Below, piece by piece: positions 15,143 through 22,933 of a stretch of 26,664 nucleotides of DNA. Under the pieces are notes generated by a model. The model did no database searches. It saw only the letters and a program-made list of their open reading frames with translations, and was not told the origin of the DNA. How positions within the stretch are numbered: position 1 is the stretch's first letter; the number at the start of each line of letters is the position of its first letter. A program made the translations under genes and the position numbers. The stretch lies in contig JBOFTV010000085.1 of NCBI GenBank assembly GCA_051652245.1, forward strand, positions 1 to 26,664, read 5' to 3'. Source of the stretch: BHER01 sp051652245 (lineage in GTDB: Bacteria > Bacillota_I > Bacilli_A > Culicoidibacterales > Culicoidibacteraceae).

Positions 15143-15325
15143 TTATTCAAAACGTTTGCTTAAAATCAAATATGCTGATGATATTGATGCAATAACCAAC
15201 ATTAAATAATTCAGTGATGTGCCATCACTACCTTTCATAAAAAATTCGTATCCTATAGATAGTAGAAAATATAATATTTGTCCTCGAAAAATAAAATCCG
15301 CAAATTTCCTGAATTTTTTTTTCAT
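15143..15325 (-). CDS. 60-aa two-helix membrane protein, first gene of the ABC cluster
   Basis: I place the start at the ATG at 15325, eight bases after AAAGGGGG; a GTG nine bases earlier overlaps that site. The product begins with a strongly basic head (MKKKFRKFADFIFRG), then has two hydrophobic segments (about 16-25 and 38-54, YLMLVIASISSAYLIL), and ends KRFE. No double-glycine leader or modification-type core is seen. Being small, upstream of a read-through hairpin and of ABC genes, it resembles the structural or immunity gene of a peptide locus, but its sequence alone does not show this. A decayed copy lies at 12471-12668. Confidence 0.6.
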   Translation of the reverse strand: MKKKFRKFADFIFRGQILYFLLSIGYEFFMKGSDGTSLNYLMLVIASISSAYLILSKRFE

Positions 15326-15334
15326 TTCACACAC

Positions 15335-15696
15335 CCCCTTTCTAATTACAATAAGTAAAAAAGTAACTTTGGAACAATGCTAAGACCCTTATTCCATAAA
15401 TATTAATTCCTTTAATTTCATCTTTTACAATTTTATTATATACCTCACGATTATTATTGTCAATGTTTGTTTGTTTTACCCTAATTCACAAAGTGATGCT
15501 GCTAAAAAGAAAGAGCCCCATGTGAAATTGAGACCACTAAAAAAGTGAGCCCTTAGCAATAGAGGTTGCTAAAAAAGGCTCAGATTGGGAATAAATTCGA
15601 AGATGCGTATTTTTCAGTGACCTCGTTGAAATTATTCCACCACAACAACTCATTACTCACGCTAAAAGCTGGTGTACAACAGCTGAAAAACAATAA
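15335..15696. other. Non-coding stretch with possible IS remnant
   Basis: No gene with a plausible start is found here. At 15548-15583, TGAGCC and GGCTCA enclose a second stem AGCAA/TTGCT, giving a nested hairpin. The bases from 15521 (TGTGAAATTGAGACCACTA) resemble the TG-beginning ends of IS3-type elements, and the following 15590-15690 encodes only broken short frames. This may be the scar of an old insertion. Confidence 0.25.
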
Positions 15697-15739
15697 AAAA
15701 TGTCATTAGCCCTTTTAAAATAAGGGATAATGACATTTT
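15697..15739 (-). terminator. Strong terminator after the GldA-type gene
   Basis: AAAATGTCATTAGCCCTT (15697-15714) and AAGGGATAATGACATTTT (15722-15739) form an 18-bp stem with one mismatch and a seven-base loop. T-rich runs lie on both sides, so it can act in both directions. Confidence 0.88.
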
Positions 15740-15797
15740 ATTTATTTTTAACTGATAAACTCATTTTTTGTATTTACAAGCTCTAACCCTTGTCCCA

Positions 15798-16868
15798 CTA
15801 CTTTTCTTGCTCCCAAAGTGCCACTTCAACATCTCTAGCTGTAAGTAAACCATTCACCAAATAAATCTGGCTCCCTTCCTCGCAAGCTTTACTCGCAATC
15901 GCTTTAATTTCGGCAATACTTACCTCCCGCCCCAGAATTTGCTCTAAATTTGTTGGTAAGTTTAGCTCTTGATACCACGGAAGAAGTTTTTCTATCTCTT
16001 CTGGTCGCTTTTCTAACCGTAGTTGGACCAAAATTCCATAAGCTACTTTTAAGCCGTGTAACATTTTGTGACTATCTGCAATGAGTGTGAGGGCATCATG
16101 AATCGCATGTGCCCCTGATGTCCGCGCCGTTTCATCACCAAATCCGCCCACTAAACCCGATAGAAAGACATTTGTTTCACAGACTTCAATAAACGCTGCT
16201 GAACAATTTTGTGCTTCCATATCACATATTGCCTGCTTTGCCTGCGTTAATAAGATTTCTTGGCATTGCTTAGCACTACTGTGCGCAAGTTTAAGACTTA
16301 AACTCGGATTAGGAATTTGCCTTAGGCTAACATCTGCTTCATACCATTTTGCCAGTGTATCAGCAATTCCAGCAACAAAGTATGCTTTCGGACTTTGACT
16401 AATAATTTGCGGATCGAGTAAGACCAAATCCGTTTGCTTATTAAAAATTTCATAGCTAATCATTTGCCCATTTTGATCGTAGATGACCGAAAGGGGCGTA
16501 ACAGCTGCACATGTTGCTACAAGCGTTGGGAGAATAATAATGGGGATTTGGAGTCGATTGGCAACCATCTTCCCTAAATCAGCAATTTTTCCACCTCCAA
16601 CAACCACTAGGCAATCACAAGCAAACCCGCTAAAAGCCTGCTCAACCCGCTCCACCTCAGCCATTGTACAACTTTGATTATAGGTAAAAAAAACCGCCCC
16701 CGCAATTTTAGGCACATATGCCTCCACAGCAGCCCAAGACTTCTCCCCCTTTAGGATGAAAATCTTACGATACCCTTTTTGCCCGATGTATTCTTCGAGA
16801 TAGTCCCAACATCCTAACGCACATTTATAGACTTGTGGTCCAATTCTGACACTCATTGTTTGTTCCAT
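15798..16868 (-). CDS. Iron-containing alcohol dehydrogenase family, GldA/YbdH-like oxidoreductase
   Basis: The protein has 356 residues. GGGKIADLGK (91-100) is the NAD-binding loop, PTLVATCAAVTPLSVIY (114-130) is the next family motif, and Asp170 (IADTLAKWYE), His254 (SGAHAIHDAL) and His271 (KMLHGLKVAYG) match the metal ligands of glycerol dehydrogenase. It should oxidise or reduce a small polyol or hydroxy acid with NAD(H) in the cytoplasm. The TSGAHAIHDAL form and shorter length bring it nearer to the YbdH/hydroxycarboxylate type than to classical GldA. It is a single-gene unit, with TATAAT at 16955-16960 (minus strand) as a likely -10 box and a strong terminator downstream. The second ATG (residue 5) is an alternative start. 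The true substrate is unknown. Confidence 0.85.
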   Translation of the reverse strand: MEQTMSVRIGPQVYKCALGCWDYLEEYIGQKGYRKIFILKGEKSWAAVEAYVPKIAGAVFFTYNQSCTMAEVERVEQAFSGFACDCLVVVGGGKIADLGKMVANRLQIPIIILPTLVATCAAVTPLSVIYDQNGQMISYEIFNKQTDLVLLDPQIISQSPKAYFVAGIADTLAKWYEADVSLRQIPNPSLSLKLAHSSAKQCQEILLTQAKQAICDMEAQNCSAAFIEVCETNVFLSGLVGGFGDETARTSGAHAIHDALTLIADSHKMLHGLKVAYGILVQLRLEKRPEEIEKLLPWYQELNLPTNLEQILGREVSIAEIKAIASKACEEGSQIYLVNGLLTARDVEVALWEQEK

Positions 16869-16954
16869 TATTTGACGACCTACTTTCTTTTATTTGGTGG
16901 TGGGGAGTTTTTTTAAAGAATAATTGTGAATATTTTGTGTAGTGAGCTTCTTAT

Positions 16955-16960
16955 ATTATA
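16955..16960 (-). promoter_or_regulatory. Predicted -10 box of the GldA-type gene
   Basis: A perfect TATAAT on the minus strand lies about 87 bases before the start codon. The -35 region (GGACAT or GACATA at 16-17 bases) is weak. The divergent 204-base region 16869-17072 also serves the amidohydrolase gene. Confidence 0.4.
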
Positions 16961-17030
16961 TATCAGTTTTATTGATTATGTCCAGTTTATTATCACAAGT
17001 ACAAAAAGTACAGGATTTTTTTTCCTTGTA

Positions 17031-17039
17031 TGATATACT
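17031..17039 (+). promoter_or_regulatory. Predicted extended -10 promoter of the amidohydrolase gene
   Basis: TGATATACT (17031-17039) is an extended -10 box 33 bases before the ATG. Just upstream, AGTAC occurs twice around AAAA (near 16998-17011), a possible regulator site. Confidence 0.45.
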
Positions 17040-17072
17040 ATAACTAGAAAAAAAAGAGAGGACTGTTTAATT

Positions 17073-18248
17073 ATGGAAAATAGAATTAAAGCATTGAGCC
17101 AAAAATATTTAGCAGATGTTCAAGCTATCCGGCGGACGCTTCATGCTAATCCGGAAATTGGAGGGGAGGAGTTTGCAACCGCAAAGCTTATTAGTGATAC
17201 TCTTACCTCGCTTAACATTGAGTGGTTTAGTTTAGCTGATACGGGCGTTGTGGGTCTAATTAAGGGCGATAAACCTGGGAAAACGGTTCTTCTTCGGGCC
17301 GATATGGATGCTTTACCGATTTTAGAAGATGTTGATGTTCCCTATGCTTCAAAAATTGCGGGGATGATGCACGCCTGTGGGCATGATGGGCATACTGCTG
17401 GTCTTCTTGGAGCTGCTATGATTTTAACTGAATTGAAAGCCAATATTTGTGGGCAAATTAAATTAATGTTTCAACCCGCTGAGGAGAATATTGGGGGGGC
17501 AGAGCGGATGATTGCAGCCGGACTTTTAGAAAATCCTCATGTTGATGCTGCCTTTGGTATTCATCTTTGGGGAGGCTTAGCGCAGGGGCGTGTAGAAGTT
17601 AAGCCGGGGGCGATGATGGCCTCACCTGATTCTTTTCACTTGAAAATAATTGGTAAGGGGGGCCACGCTGCGATGCCGCATTTGACAATTGACCCTATTA
17701 ATATTACGATGCAAATTATCAATGCGGCCCAAAATATTATTTCGCGCCGCATTGATCCGGTTAAACCGGCAGTTATTTCTTTTTGTAGTATCCATGCAGG
17801 ACATGCAACAAATGTTATTCCCCAGGAATTATCTCTATCGGGAACAATTAGAACGCTTCATCCCGAAAACAGAACGCTTATTGCCAAATTGTTTAATGAC
17901 TTAATTGCTTCAATTTGTCAGACAAATGGCGCAACCTATGATTTAGATTATCATGTTGGTTATCCAGCTGTGATTAATGATGTTGCGATGACAAATTTAG
18001 CGCAAACAGCAATTGCTAAAATTGTTGGCGCGCCTAATGTTTCTCTATTGGAGTATCCCAGTATGGGGGGCGAAGATTTTGCCTATTTGGGGCAGCATGT
18101 CCCCGCATCCTTTTATTTAGTTGGTATAGCCCCAGAAAATCAACCAAACCCTATCCACCACCATCCCCAATTTGCTTGGAATGATGAGGTTTTAGAAATA
18201 TCGGCAGCAACGCTTGCCCAAATAGCAATCGACTATCTCAACCAATAA
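17073..18248 (+). CDS. M20-family amidohydrolase (N-acyl amino acid / hippurate hydrolase type)
   Basis: The protein has 391 residues and all landmarks of the M20D aminoacylase family: RRTLHANPEIGGEE near the N-terminus, RADMDALP (75-82), HACGHDGHTA (100-109) with metal ligands Cys102 and His104, QPAEE with the catalytic Glu137 and metal ligand Glu138, GIHLWG with His163, MGGEDFAY, and a final HHHPQF. A dimerisation domain lies in the middle (about 185-300). It removes an acyl group from an N-acyl amino acid or a related amide in the cytoplasm. Siblings include HipO, AmaA and N-acetyl-diaminopimelate deacetylase; the sequence does not separate these. AGAGAGGA precedes the ATG. It is transcribed alone, divergent from the GldA-type gene. 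Confidence 0.92.
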   Translation: MENRIKALSQKYLADVQAIRRTLHANPEIGGEEFATAKLISDTLTSLNIEWFSLADTGVVGLIKGDKPGKTVLLRADMDALPILEDVDVPYASKIAGMMHACGHDGHTAGLLGAAMILTELKANICGQIKLMFQPAEENIGGAERMIAAGLLENPHVDAAFGIHLWGGLAQGRVEVKPGAMMASPDSFHLKIIGKGGHAAMPHLTIDPINITMQIINAAQNIISRRIDPVKPAVISFCSIHAGHATNVIPQELSLSGTIRTLHPENRTLIAKLFNDLIASICQTNGATYDLDYHVGYPAVINDVAMTNLAQTAIAKIVGAPNVSLLEYPSMGGEDFAYLGQHVPASFYLVGIAPENQPNPIHHHPQFAWNDEVLEISAATLAQIAIDYLNQ

Positions 18249-18288
18249 TACGTTAAGGGTAAATAAATATTAAGCAATTGCGCTTGTT

Positions 18289-18327
18289 AAGGATTGATTT
18301 CTGTGTTGAACGGGAGTCAGTCTTTTT
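18289..18327 (+). terminator. Probable terminator after the amidohydrolase gene
   Basis: AAGGATTGA (18289-18297) can pair with TCAGTCTTT (18317-18325), with two G-U pairs, followed by further T. It is 40 bases after the stop codon. Confidence 0.5.
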
Positions 18328-18411
18328 AATTTTGTTTAATATCACTTTAATCATACATCCTTGTTACGTGCTTTAGCATGTCCTTTTGCTTCCACAAAGT
18401 TATCATAAACC

Positions 18412-18437
18412 AAAAAAGAGCAACCACAGCTCTTTTT
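18412..18437. terminator. Terminator after the nucleotidase gene
   Basis: AAAAAGAGC (18413-18421) and GCTCTTTTT (18429-18437) are perfect complements around a seven-base loop. The minus-strand side ends in six T and closes the nucleotidase gene; the plus-strand side is also T-rich. Confidence 0.88.
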
Positions 18438-18448
18438 GCTCTTCACCC

Positions 18449-21400
18449 CTATTTATACCACTGTTTCCTGTTAGCTACTAGGATTATTCCCACTATTAAT
18501 ACTGTTCCACTAGCTGTTATTAACACGGGTATTTGTTGTCCTGTTTTGGGTAGTGTTATTGTACTTGCTGGTGGTGTCTGCGGTTGTCCAATTTGTTCAA
18601 TTGTGGGATCAGTTCCAAGGGTTAGATTTTCTTTGTAGGCATGTGTTATTGTTCCTTGCTTTTTGATTTGTTCGACAATTTTTTCCCTTAGGGGGATGCC
18701 CGTGTTGTTAACGTCAATTGCCCCACTAAAATCATACATGTCCCCCCCATCAAAGATGAAATCTAGGGTTGTTACGCTGTAATATGTCTCCATGTCAATT
18801 TTTGTCCCATCTAGTAGACGCATCGATGTAATTTCTACGCCATTTGTCAGATATGTCTGTGCATTTTGAGCAAGACTTACGCTCCCATCACTATACCAAA
18901 CATTGATACCATAAAATTGCCCCGGTCTAAAACTTTGAGGTTTAATGCCATGTTCAATAATTCGTTTTAAATCTGATCCTTTTAGTTTTAATGTGACAAC
19001 GGTATTATCAAATGGGAAAATTGTATACATATTTCCCATCGTTATGTTCCCCGCCTCAAGTCCAGCACGAATCGCTCCTCCATTGATGACAGAAATGTCT
19101 GTTTTACCAATTTTTGTCATCATTTCAGCTGTCATTTGTCCCATTTCTGTGACTGGTCGATCATGTTCATGTGGATAGGCCATTGCTGCTGTTCCAATAA
19201 CTTCGCCTAATATTGGTTCTAGTTCTGTGAGATATTTAGCTAAAATCTTATCCGTTGCCTCATCTTTTGGTAATGTTTCCACACGCTTGTAGAGTTCATC
19301 AACCCCTGGAATTAACGCAAGTTGTGTCCCCGTGTTGTCATAGATAACTTTCATGCTGGCTAAAGCACGACCATTATACATTCCTTGGACAACAGGCACG
19401 CCATTAGAAATCCCATTGACTAGCTGATGGGAATGCCCTGAGAAAATTCCATCTAATCCCGGAACCTTTGCCGCTAGTTGGGCAACCTCTCCTGTGATGT
19501 TGCCATTTTGATCCATTGCTGAACTAATATGCGTTAAAGCGATAACGGTATCAACACCTTGTTCTTCTCTCAGATATTTTTCCCACTTTGCAGCTGTTGT
19601 ACTAACGTCTAAAAAGCTGATGTCTTTGACATTTTCGGCAACTGTTTGATAGGCTGTTGTTGGCGTAATTAGGCCGATTAACCCGATTTTTCGGCCATTT
19701 TTTTCAATTATTGCGTAAGGTTTGGCCCAGTCTGGAGCTGTTGTTGGGTCGGCTTTATTAACAATATTGGCACTAAGAAATTTAAAGCCACTTTTCTGCT
19801 CAAATTTTGGAATCTCACTAATGCCCCAGTCAAATTCATGGTTTCCAATCGCTGAGTATTCCATTCCTAGTTCTTTAAAGACCTCTGCCATGATGTCCCC
19901 TTTTGATAAGTTAGAGAGTGCGCTTCCTTGGAAAAGGTCACCTGCTCCTAGAAAAACAGTATGCGGATTTAGGCCTTTTAACCGCTTAACTTCTGCTGCA
20001 AATTTTGAAACGCCAATATTTTTTCCCGCTTCTTGGGCTGCACCATGAATGTCATTGACACTTAGTAAGTCAATAACTGTTGCACTGTTTTGAATATCTT
20101 GGAGGCGTAGTGACCGAATATTGGGCGTTCGCCCATCACTAGAAAGCGGAATTGCTAAGTCGCCCTTATTAACAAGAGTCCTGGCAACTTCATGTAATTG
20201 GTTATTCCAGCTATATCCTGTTAGTTTCCAGTTGTTATCTACTGTTGCTTCAATTGTTTGATTAGGGGCGTTTTGAACATAAAGACCTACCATATCACGA
20301 ATTGCTGCCACACTATCATTGGTTGAGTCATACACCACTTCATAGTTTGTCCCAAATAGACCATTCATTAAATGCGTGTTTGCGCGATAATTATTGACAC
20401 TTAAGTAGATGACATCCGTATCAGCTACAGGCATTTTTGTGTCACTGTAGACAATATTTTTCATCCTTTGACCCACTGGCTCTGAGATATCAAGCGTATA
20501 ATTGACACCACCAAACATGTCATAATTGTAGATTCTTACCTCGGGGTTAAATGATACTGTTAAATCACCCGGGGTAAATTGATTAAAGTATTTTGCGGAC
20601 CATTCCATATACTGTTTTAATTGGGCCCCATTGACTTTTAAGCTCATCAGCGTATTATCAAATTTATAAACATTTGCGGCATCCGCTTTCTTAAATTCCC
20701 CCGGTTGAACATTGGCAGTAGGCGTAAATAATGCCGCCCCACCTACCTGATGAGCATCAGCTGGGATGTCAACATTTGCTGCAACTTGCTCCATTTGAAC
20801 TTTTAATATCAGGTCAATTAGCGGTGTATCTTCAATTTGTGCTTGCGTGATACCATTAATTTCTGCTTCTGGCACCAAAGGCCCGCCTACAAGATTGCCA
20901 ATTACTGTTTGACTTTCTGTTATTGCACGCTGATGATAGGGCTGCAAAACTGTTGCAACTTCCGGGTCAATCTCAAAATCGGCTGTTTTAATATTTGTAG
21001 CCTGCACATCTGTTGCTTTATCAGCAATTTGATAGCCCGTTGCTGTTGGTGTAACATTAAATGTTAGTTTTGAAACATATTCACCATAACGACCGGGCTC
21101 AACAATTGGCACGCCGTTAACCACCGTATTAATTAATGAATGCTCATGCCCGCAGACAATTGCATCAATTCCACTAACATTTTGGGCAATTTTAGCAGCC
21201 GAATCAGTCAAACCCTCGTACTCGCCTCCAAGACTTGCATGAAAGCTTACAACAACAATATCAGCCTCATTATTTGCTCTAATTTTAGCTGTTGCGGCCG
21301 CAACTTCAACTTCGGGATCGGTGACTGTATAACCCGCTAAATTTGCTGCATCCCATTTTGTAATATTGGGAGTAACAACGCCAATAATAGCAACTCTTAC

Positions 21401-21907
21401 GCCATCACGATTAATAATCGTATACGGTTTTGCCCCCTCTAAGCGATTAGCATCCATCACTGCACCTTTATAAACATTTGCCAACAAAAATGTTCCCTTA
21501 AAAGTCGAAACAGCTTTTTCTAATAAGGGAATTCCATAGTTAAACTCATGGTTTCCAGCAGTCCAAGTATCATAGCCTGCTGCATTCATTCCCGCAATCA
21601 TCGGCAGCACATCATCTGTTAAAAATAATGCTGAACCATTATCTTGAATTGTATCACCATTATCAATGACAATTGTATTTTTATTTAGGGTTTTCTGTTG
21701 TTTGATAACTGATGCAACTTTTGCTAAACTCCCCTGGGGATAAGCCTGATTTGTTGCATATTGATGGGGGTAGAAATGATTATGCATATCTGATGTTGCA
21801 AGTAGTGCGATTTCCTTTTTTTCATTGGCAATTATCCCCATTGAACTGGGTAAAATAATGGCGATTAGAACCAATACGCTCAAAATTACCCTAACGATTT
21901 TCTTCAT
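18449..21907 (-). CDS. Cell-wall-anchored bifunctional nucleotidase/2',3'-cyclic phosphodiesterase, LPKTG
   Basis: The protein has 1152 residues: a signal peptide (1-28, MKKIVRVILSVLVLIAI) and two complete metallophosphatase plus 5'-nucleotidase C-terminal modules. Module one (about 30-590) has TSDMHNH (38-44), NGDTIQDNGS (83-92), GNHEF (118-122) and GHEHS (253-257), and is CpdB-like. Module two (about 610-1060) has SVNDIHG, GAGDLFQG, GNHEF (688-692), GHSHQ and NGGAIRAG, and is 5'-nucleotidase (UshA)-like. The end is LPKTG (1119-1123), a hydrophobic segment and a basic tail, the sortase signal. The layout resembles YfkN of Bacillus subtilis. It should dephosphorylate nucleotides outside the cell to supply phosphate and nucleosides; in pathogens such enzymes also make adenosine. 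It has its own promoter and terminator. Confidence 0.93.
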   Translation of the reverse strand: MKKIVRVILSVLVLIAIILPSSMGIIANEKKEIALLATSDMHNHFYPHQYATNQAYPQGSLAKVASVIKQQKTLNKNTIVIDNGDTIQDNGSALFLTDDVLPMIAGMNAAGYDTWTAGNHEFNYGIPLLEKAVSTFKGTFLLANVYKGAVMDANRLEGAKPYTIINRDGVRVAIIGVVTPNITKWDAANLAGYTVTDPEVEVAAATAKIRANNEADIVVVSFHASLGGEYEGLTDSAAKIAQNVSGIDAIVCGHEHSLINTVVNGVPIVEPGRYGEYVSKLTFNVTPTATGYQIADKATDVQATNIKTADFEIDPEVATVLQPYHQRAITESQTVIGNLVGGPLVPEAEINGITQAQIEDTPLIDLILKVQMEQVAANVDIPADAHQVGGAALFTPTANVQPGEFKKADAANVYKFDNTLMSLKVNGAQLKQYMEWSAKYFNQFTPGDLTVSFNPEVRIYNYDMFGGVNYTLDISEPVGQRMKNIVYSDTKMPVADTDVIYLSVNNYRANTHLMNGLFGTNYEVVYDSTNDSVAAIRDMVGLYVQNAPNQTIEATVDNNWKLTGYSWNNQLHEVARTLVNKGDLAIPLSSDGRTPNIRSLRLQDIQNSATVIDLLSVNDIHGAAQEAGKNIGVSKFAAEVKRLKGLNPHTVFLGAGDLFQGSALSNLSKGDIMAEVFKELGMEYSAIGNHEFDWGISEIPKFEQKSGFKFLSANIVNKADPTTAPDWAKPYAIIEKNGRKIGLIGLITPTTAYQTVAENVKDISFLDVSTTAAKWEKYLREEQGVDTVIALTHISSAMDQNGNITGEVAQLAAKVPGLDGIFSGHSHQLVNGISNGVPVVQGMYNGRALASMKVIYDNTGTQLALIPGVDELYKRVETLPKDEATDKILAKYLTELEPILGEVIGTAAMAYPHEHDRPVTEMGQMTAEMMTKIGKTDISVINGGAIRAGLEAGNITMGNMYTIFPFDNTVVTLKLKGSDLKRIIEHGIKPQSFRPGQFYGINVWYSDGSVSLAQNAQTYLTNGVEITSMRLLDGTKIDMETYYSVTTLDFIFDGGDMYDFSGAIDVNNTGIPLREKIVEQIKKQGTITHAYKENLTLGTDPTIEQIGQPQTPPASTITLPKTGQQIPVLITASGTVLIVGIILVANRKQWYK

Positions 21908-21971
21908 ACTATTACCTCATTTTCACAAATTCGCAAGCTCCTTAAACACCGCAAAGAGGTCACGTAATTAT

Positions 21972-21999
21972 AGTATATCATCTTTTATTTAAATGTCAC
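21972..21999 (-). promoter_or_regulatory. Predicted promoter of the nucleotidase gene
   Basis: On the minus strand GTGACA (21994-21999) and TATACT (21972-21977) are 16 bases apart, each matching the consensus at five of six bases. The RNA would have a leader of about 60 bases, ending in GAGGT before the ATG. Confidence 0.6.
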
Positions 22000-22095
22000 T
22001 ACCCCTATCGTATTTTATGATTTAATTTTGTCTTTTAGATTATTTCGTGATGACTTCTTTTTGTGAGGGTCAATTCTTTTTTCAAATTTAGGGCA

Positions 22096-22132
22096 AAAAA
22101 AAACAACAGCTGAAGAAAGTGCTTCAGCTGTT
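22096..22132 (-). terminator. Terminator after the TetR gene
   Basis: AACAGCTGAAG (22105-22115) and CTTCAGCTGTT (22122-22132) are perfect complements around a six-base loop, with a long T-run on the minus strand. Confidence 0.9.
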
Positions 22133-22148
22133 ATTTGCTTTTATGTTG

Positions 22149-22736
22149 CTACTTTTTGAGGCCAATTATGATTAAATCACAATAATCAGCTACAAGTTTT
22201 TCTTGCTCTTCTACGGTTGTTATCCCTTTGTTTAAAATTGCTGACACGACACCAATCATTGTAATAATAATTAGTTCTGGCGTTGTTTCATTTATCGTTG
22301 TAAACTCGCCCGCTTCTTGTCCATGTCTAATAAAGCGGCTTACTTGACGTAATGCCTCGCCTTTATCCGAGACAAACATGTTGTAGTCTGATTGTAATAA
22401 CGCTCGGAATAATTCGCTTTGTTTTAAAATTGCTGAGACAAATGTCGATACCAGTATCTTAAATTGTTCATCAAAACCAAGTTTGTGGTTTGACTCAACT
22501 GTTGGTACCACTTCTCTCATTACCTCTTCATAAATGTTAACAAAGACATTGTGTAGAATCTCTTCTCTGTTTTCATAATAATTATAGATTAATGTTGGTG
22601 AGTATTCAATTTTCTTAGCTATTTTTCTTATTGACAGATTTCCATAACCTTCTTCTAGCATTATTTCTACTGCTGCATCATAAATTGATTGCTTTATTCT
22701 TGCCTTTTCTCTTAGTCTTCTTTCGCTTATTGCCAT
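22149..22736 (-). CDS. TetR-family transcriptional regulator
   Basis: The protein has 195 residues. The N-terminal helix-turn-helix (about 15-60) reads IYDAAVEIMLEEGYGNLSIR, then a recognition helix region with YSPTLIYNYYENREEIL, the usual TetR pattern. The remaining helical domain (60-195) would bind a ligand and dimerise; it is not assignable. AAGGAG lies eight bases before the ATG. The gene stands alone between two surface-protein genes on the same strand, with consensus promoter elements overlapped by palindromes that may be its own operator. No efflux pump or other typical target is adjacent, so its target is not known. Confidence 0.9.
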   Translation of the reverse strand: MAISERRLREKARIKQSIYDAAVEIMLEEGYGNLSIRKIAKKIEYSPTLIYNYYENREEILHNVFVNIYEEVMREVVPTVESNHKLGFDEQFKILVSTFVSAILKQSELFRALLQSDYNMFVSDKGEALRQVSRFIRHGQEAGEFTTINETTPELIIITMIGVVSAILNKGITTVEEQEKLVADYCDLIIIGLKK

Positions 22737-22789
22737 GATTCATTCTCCTTTTCATACATAACAAGTTTTTTTTGTTTTATACTGTTATA

Positions 22790-22817
22790 ATTATACGTTG
22801 TATTGTGAAATTGTCAA
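22790..22817 (-). promoter_or_regulatory. Consensus promoter of the TetR gene
   Basis: TTGACA (22812-22817) and TATAAT (22790-22795), both perfect, are 16 bases apart on the minus strand. The -10 lies within the palindrome TATAATTATA, and the -35 within TGTCAAGTGACA. Confidence 0.8.
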
Positions 22818-22850
22818 GTGACACGATTTCATGTGCATTTTTATGCACAT
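22812..22850. promoter_or_regulatory. Two palindromes at and upstream of the TetR promoter
   Basis: TGTCAAGTGACA (22812-22823) is an inverted repeat with a two-base centre over the -35 box. ATGTGCAT (22831-22838) and ATGCACAT (22843-22850) form a perfect 8-bp inverted repeat around TTTT. Either could be an operator. The second has no T-run after it and lies upstream of the promoter, so it is not the promoter's terminator. Confidence 0.6.
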
Positions 22851-22875
22851 TGGTAAGATAACGCTTACGGATTAG

Positions 22876-22902
22876 AAAAACCCTTTAAGTAAAAGGGTTT
22901 TT
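22876..22902 (-). terminator. Terminator after the SdrD-type surface protein gene
   Basis: AAAAACCCTT (22876-22885) and AAGGGTTTTT (22893-22902) pair perfectly around a seven-base loop, with T-runs on both strands. Confidence 0.85.
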
Positions 22903-22933
22903 CACGATTCTGAAATGCTTCATTTCGAAAAAA

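Noticed and set aside
15590..15690. Minus-strand peptide containing VTEKYASSNLFPI as a transposase end
   Set aside because: The frame is short, lacks a start, and I cannot match it to a named transposase with confidence.
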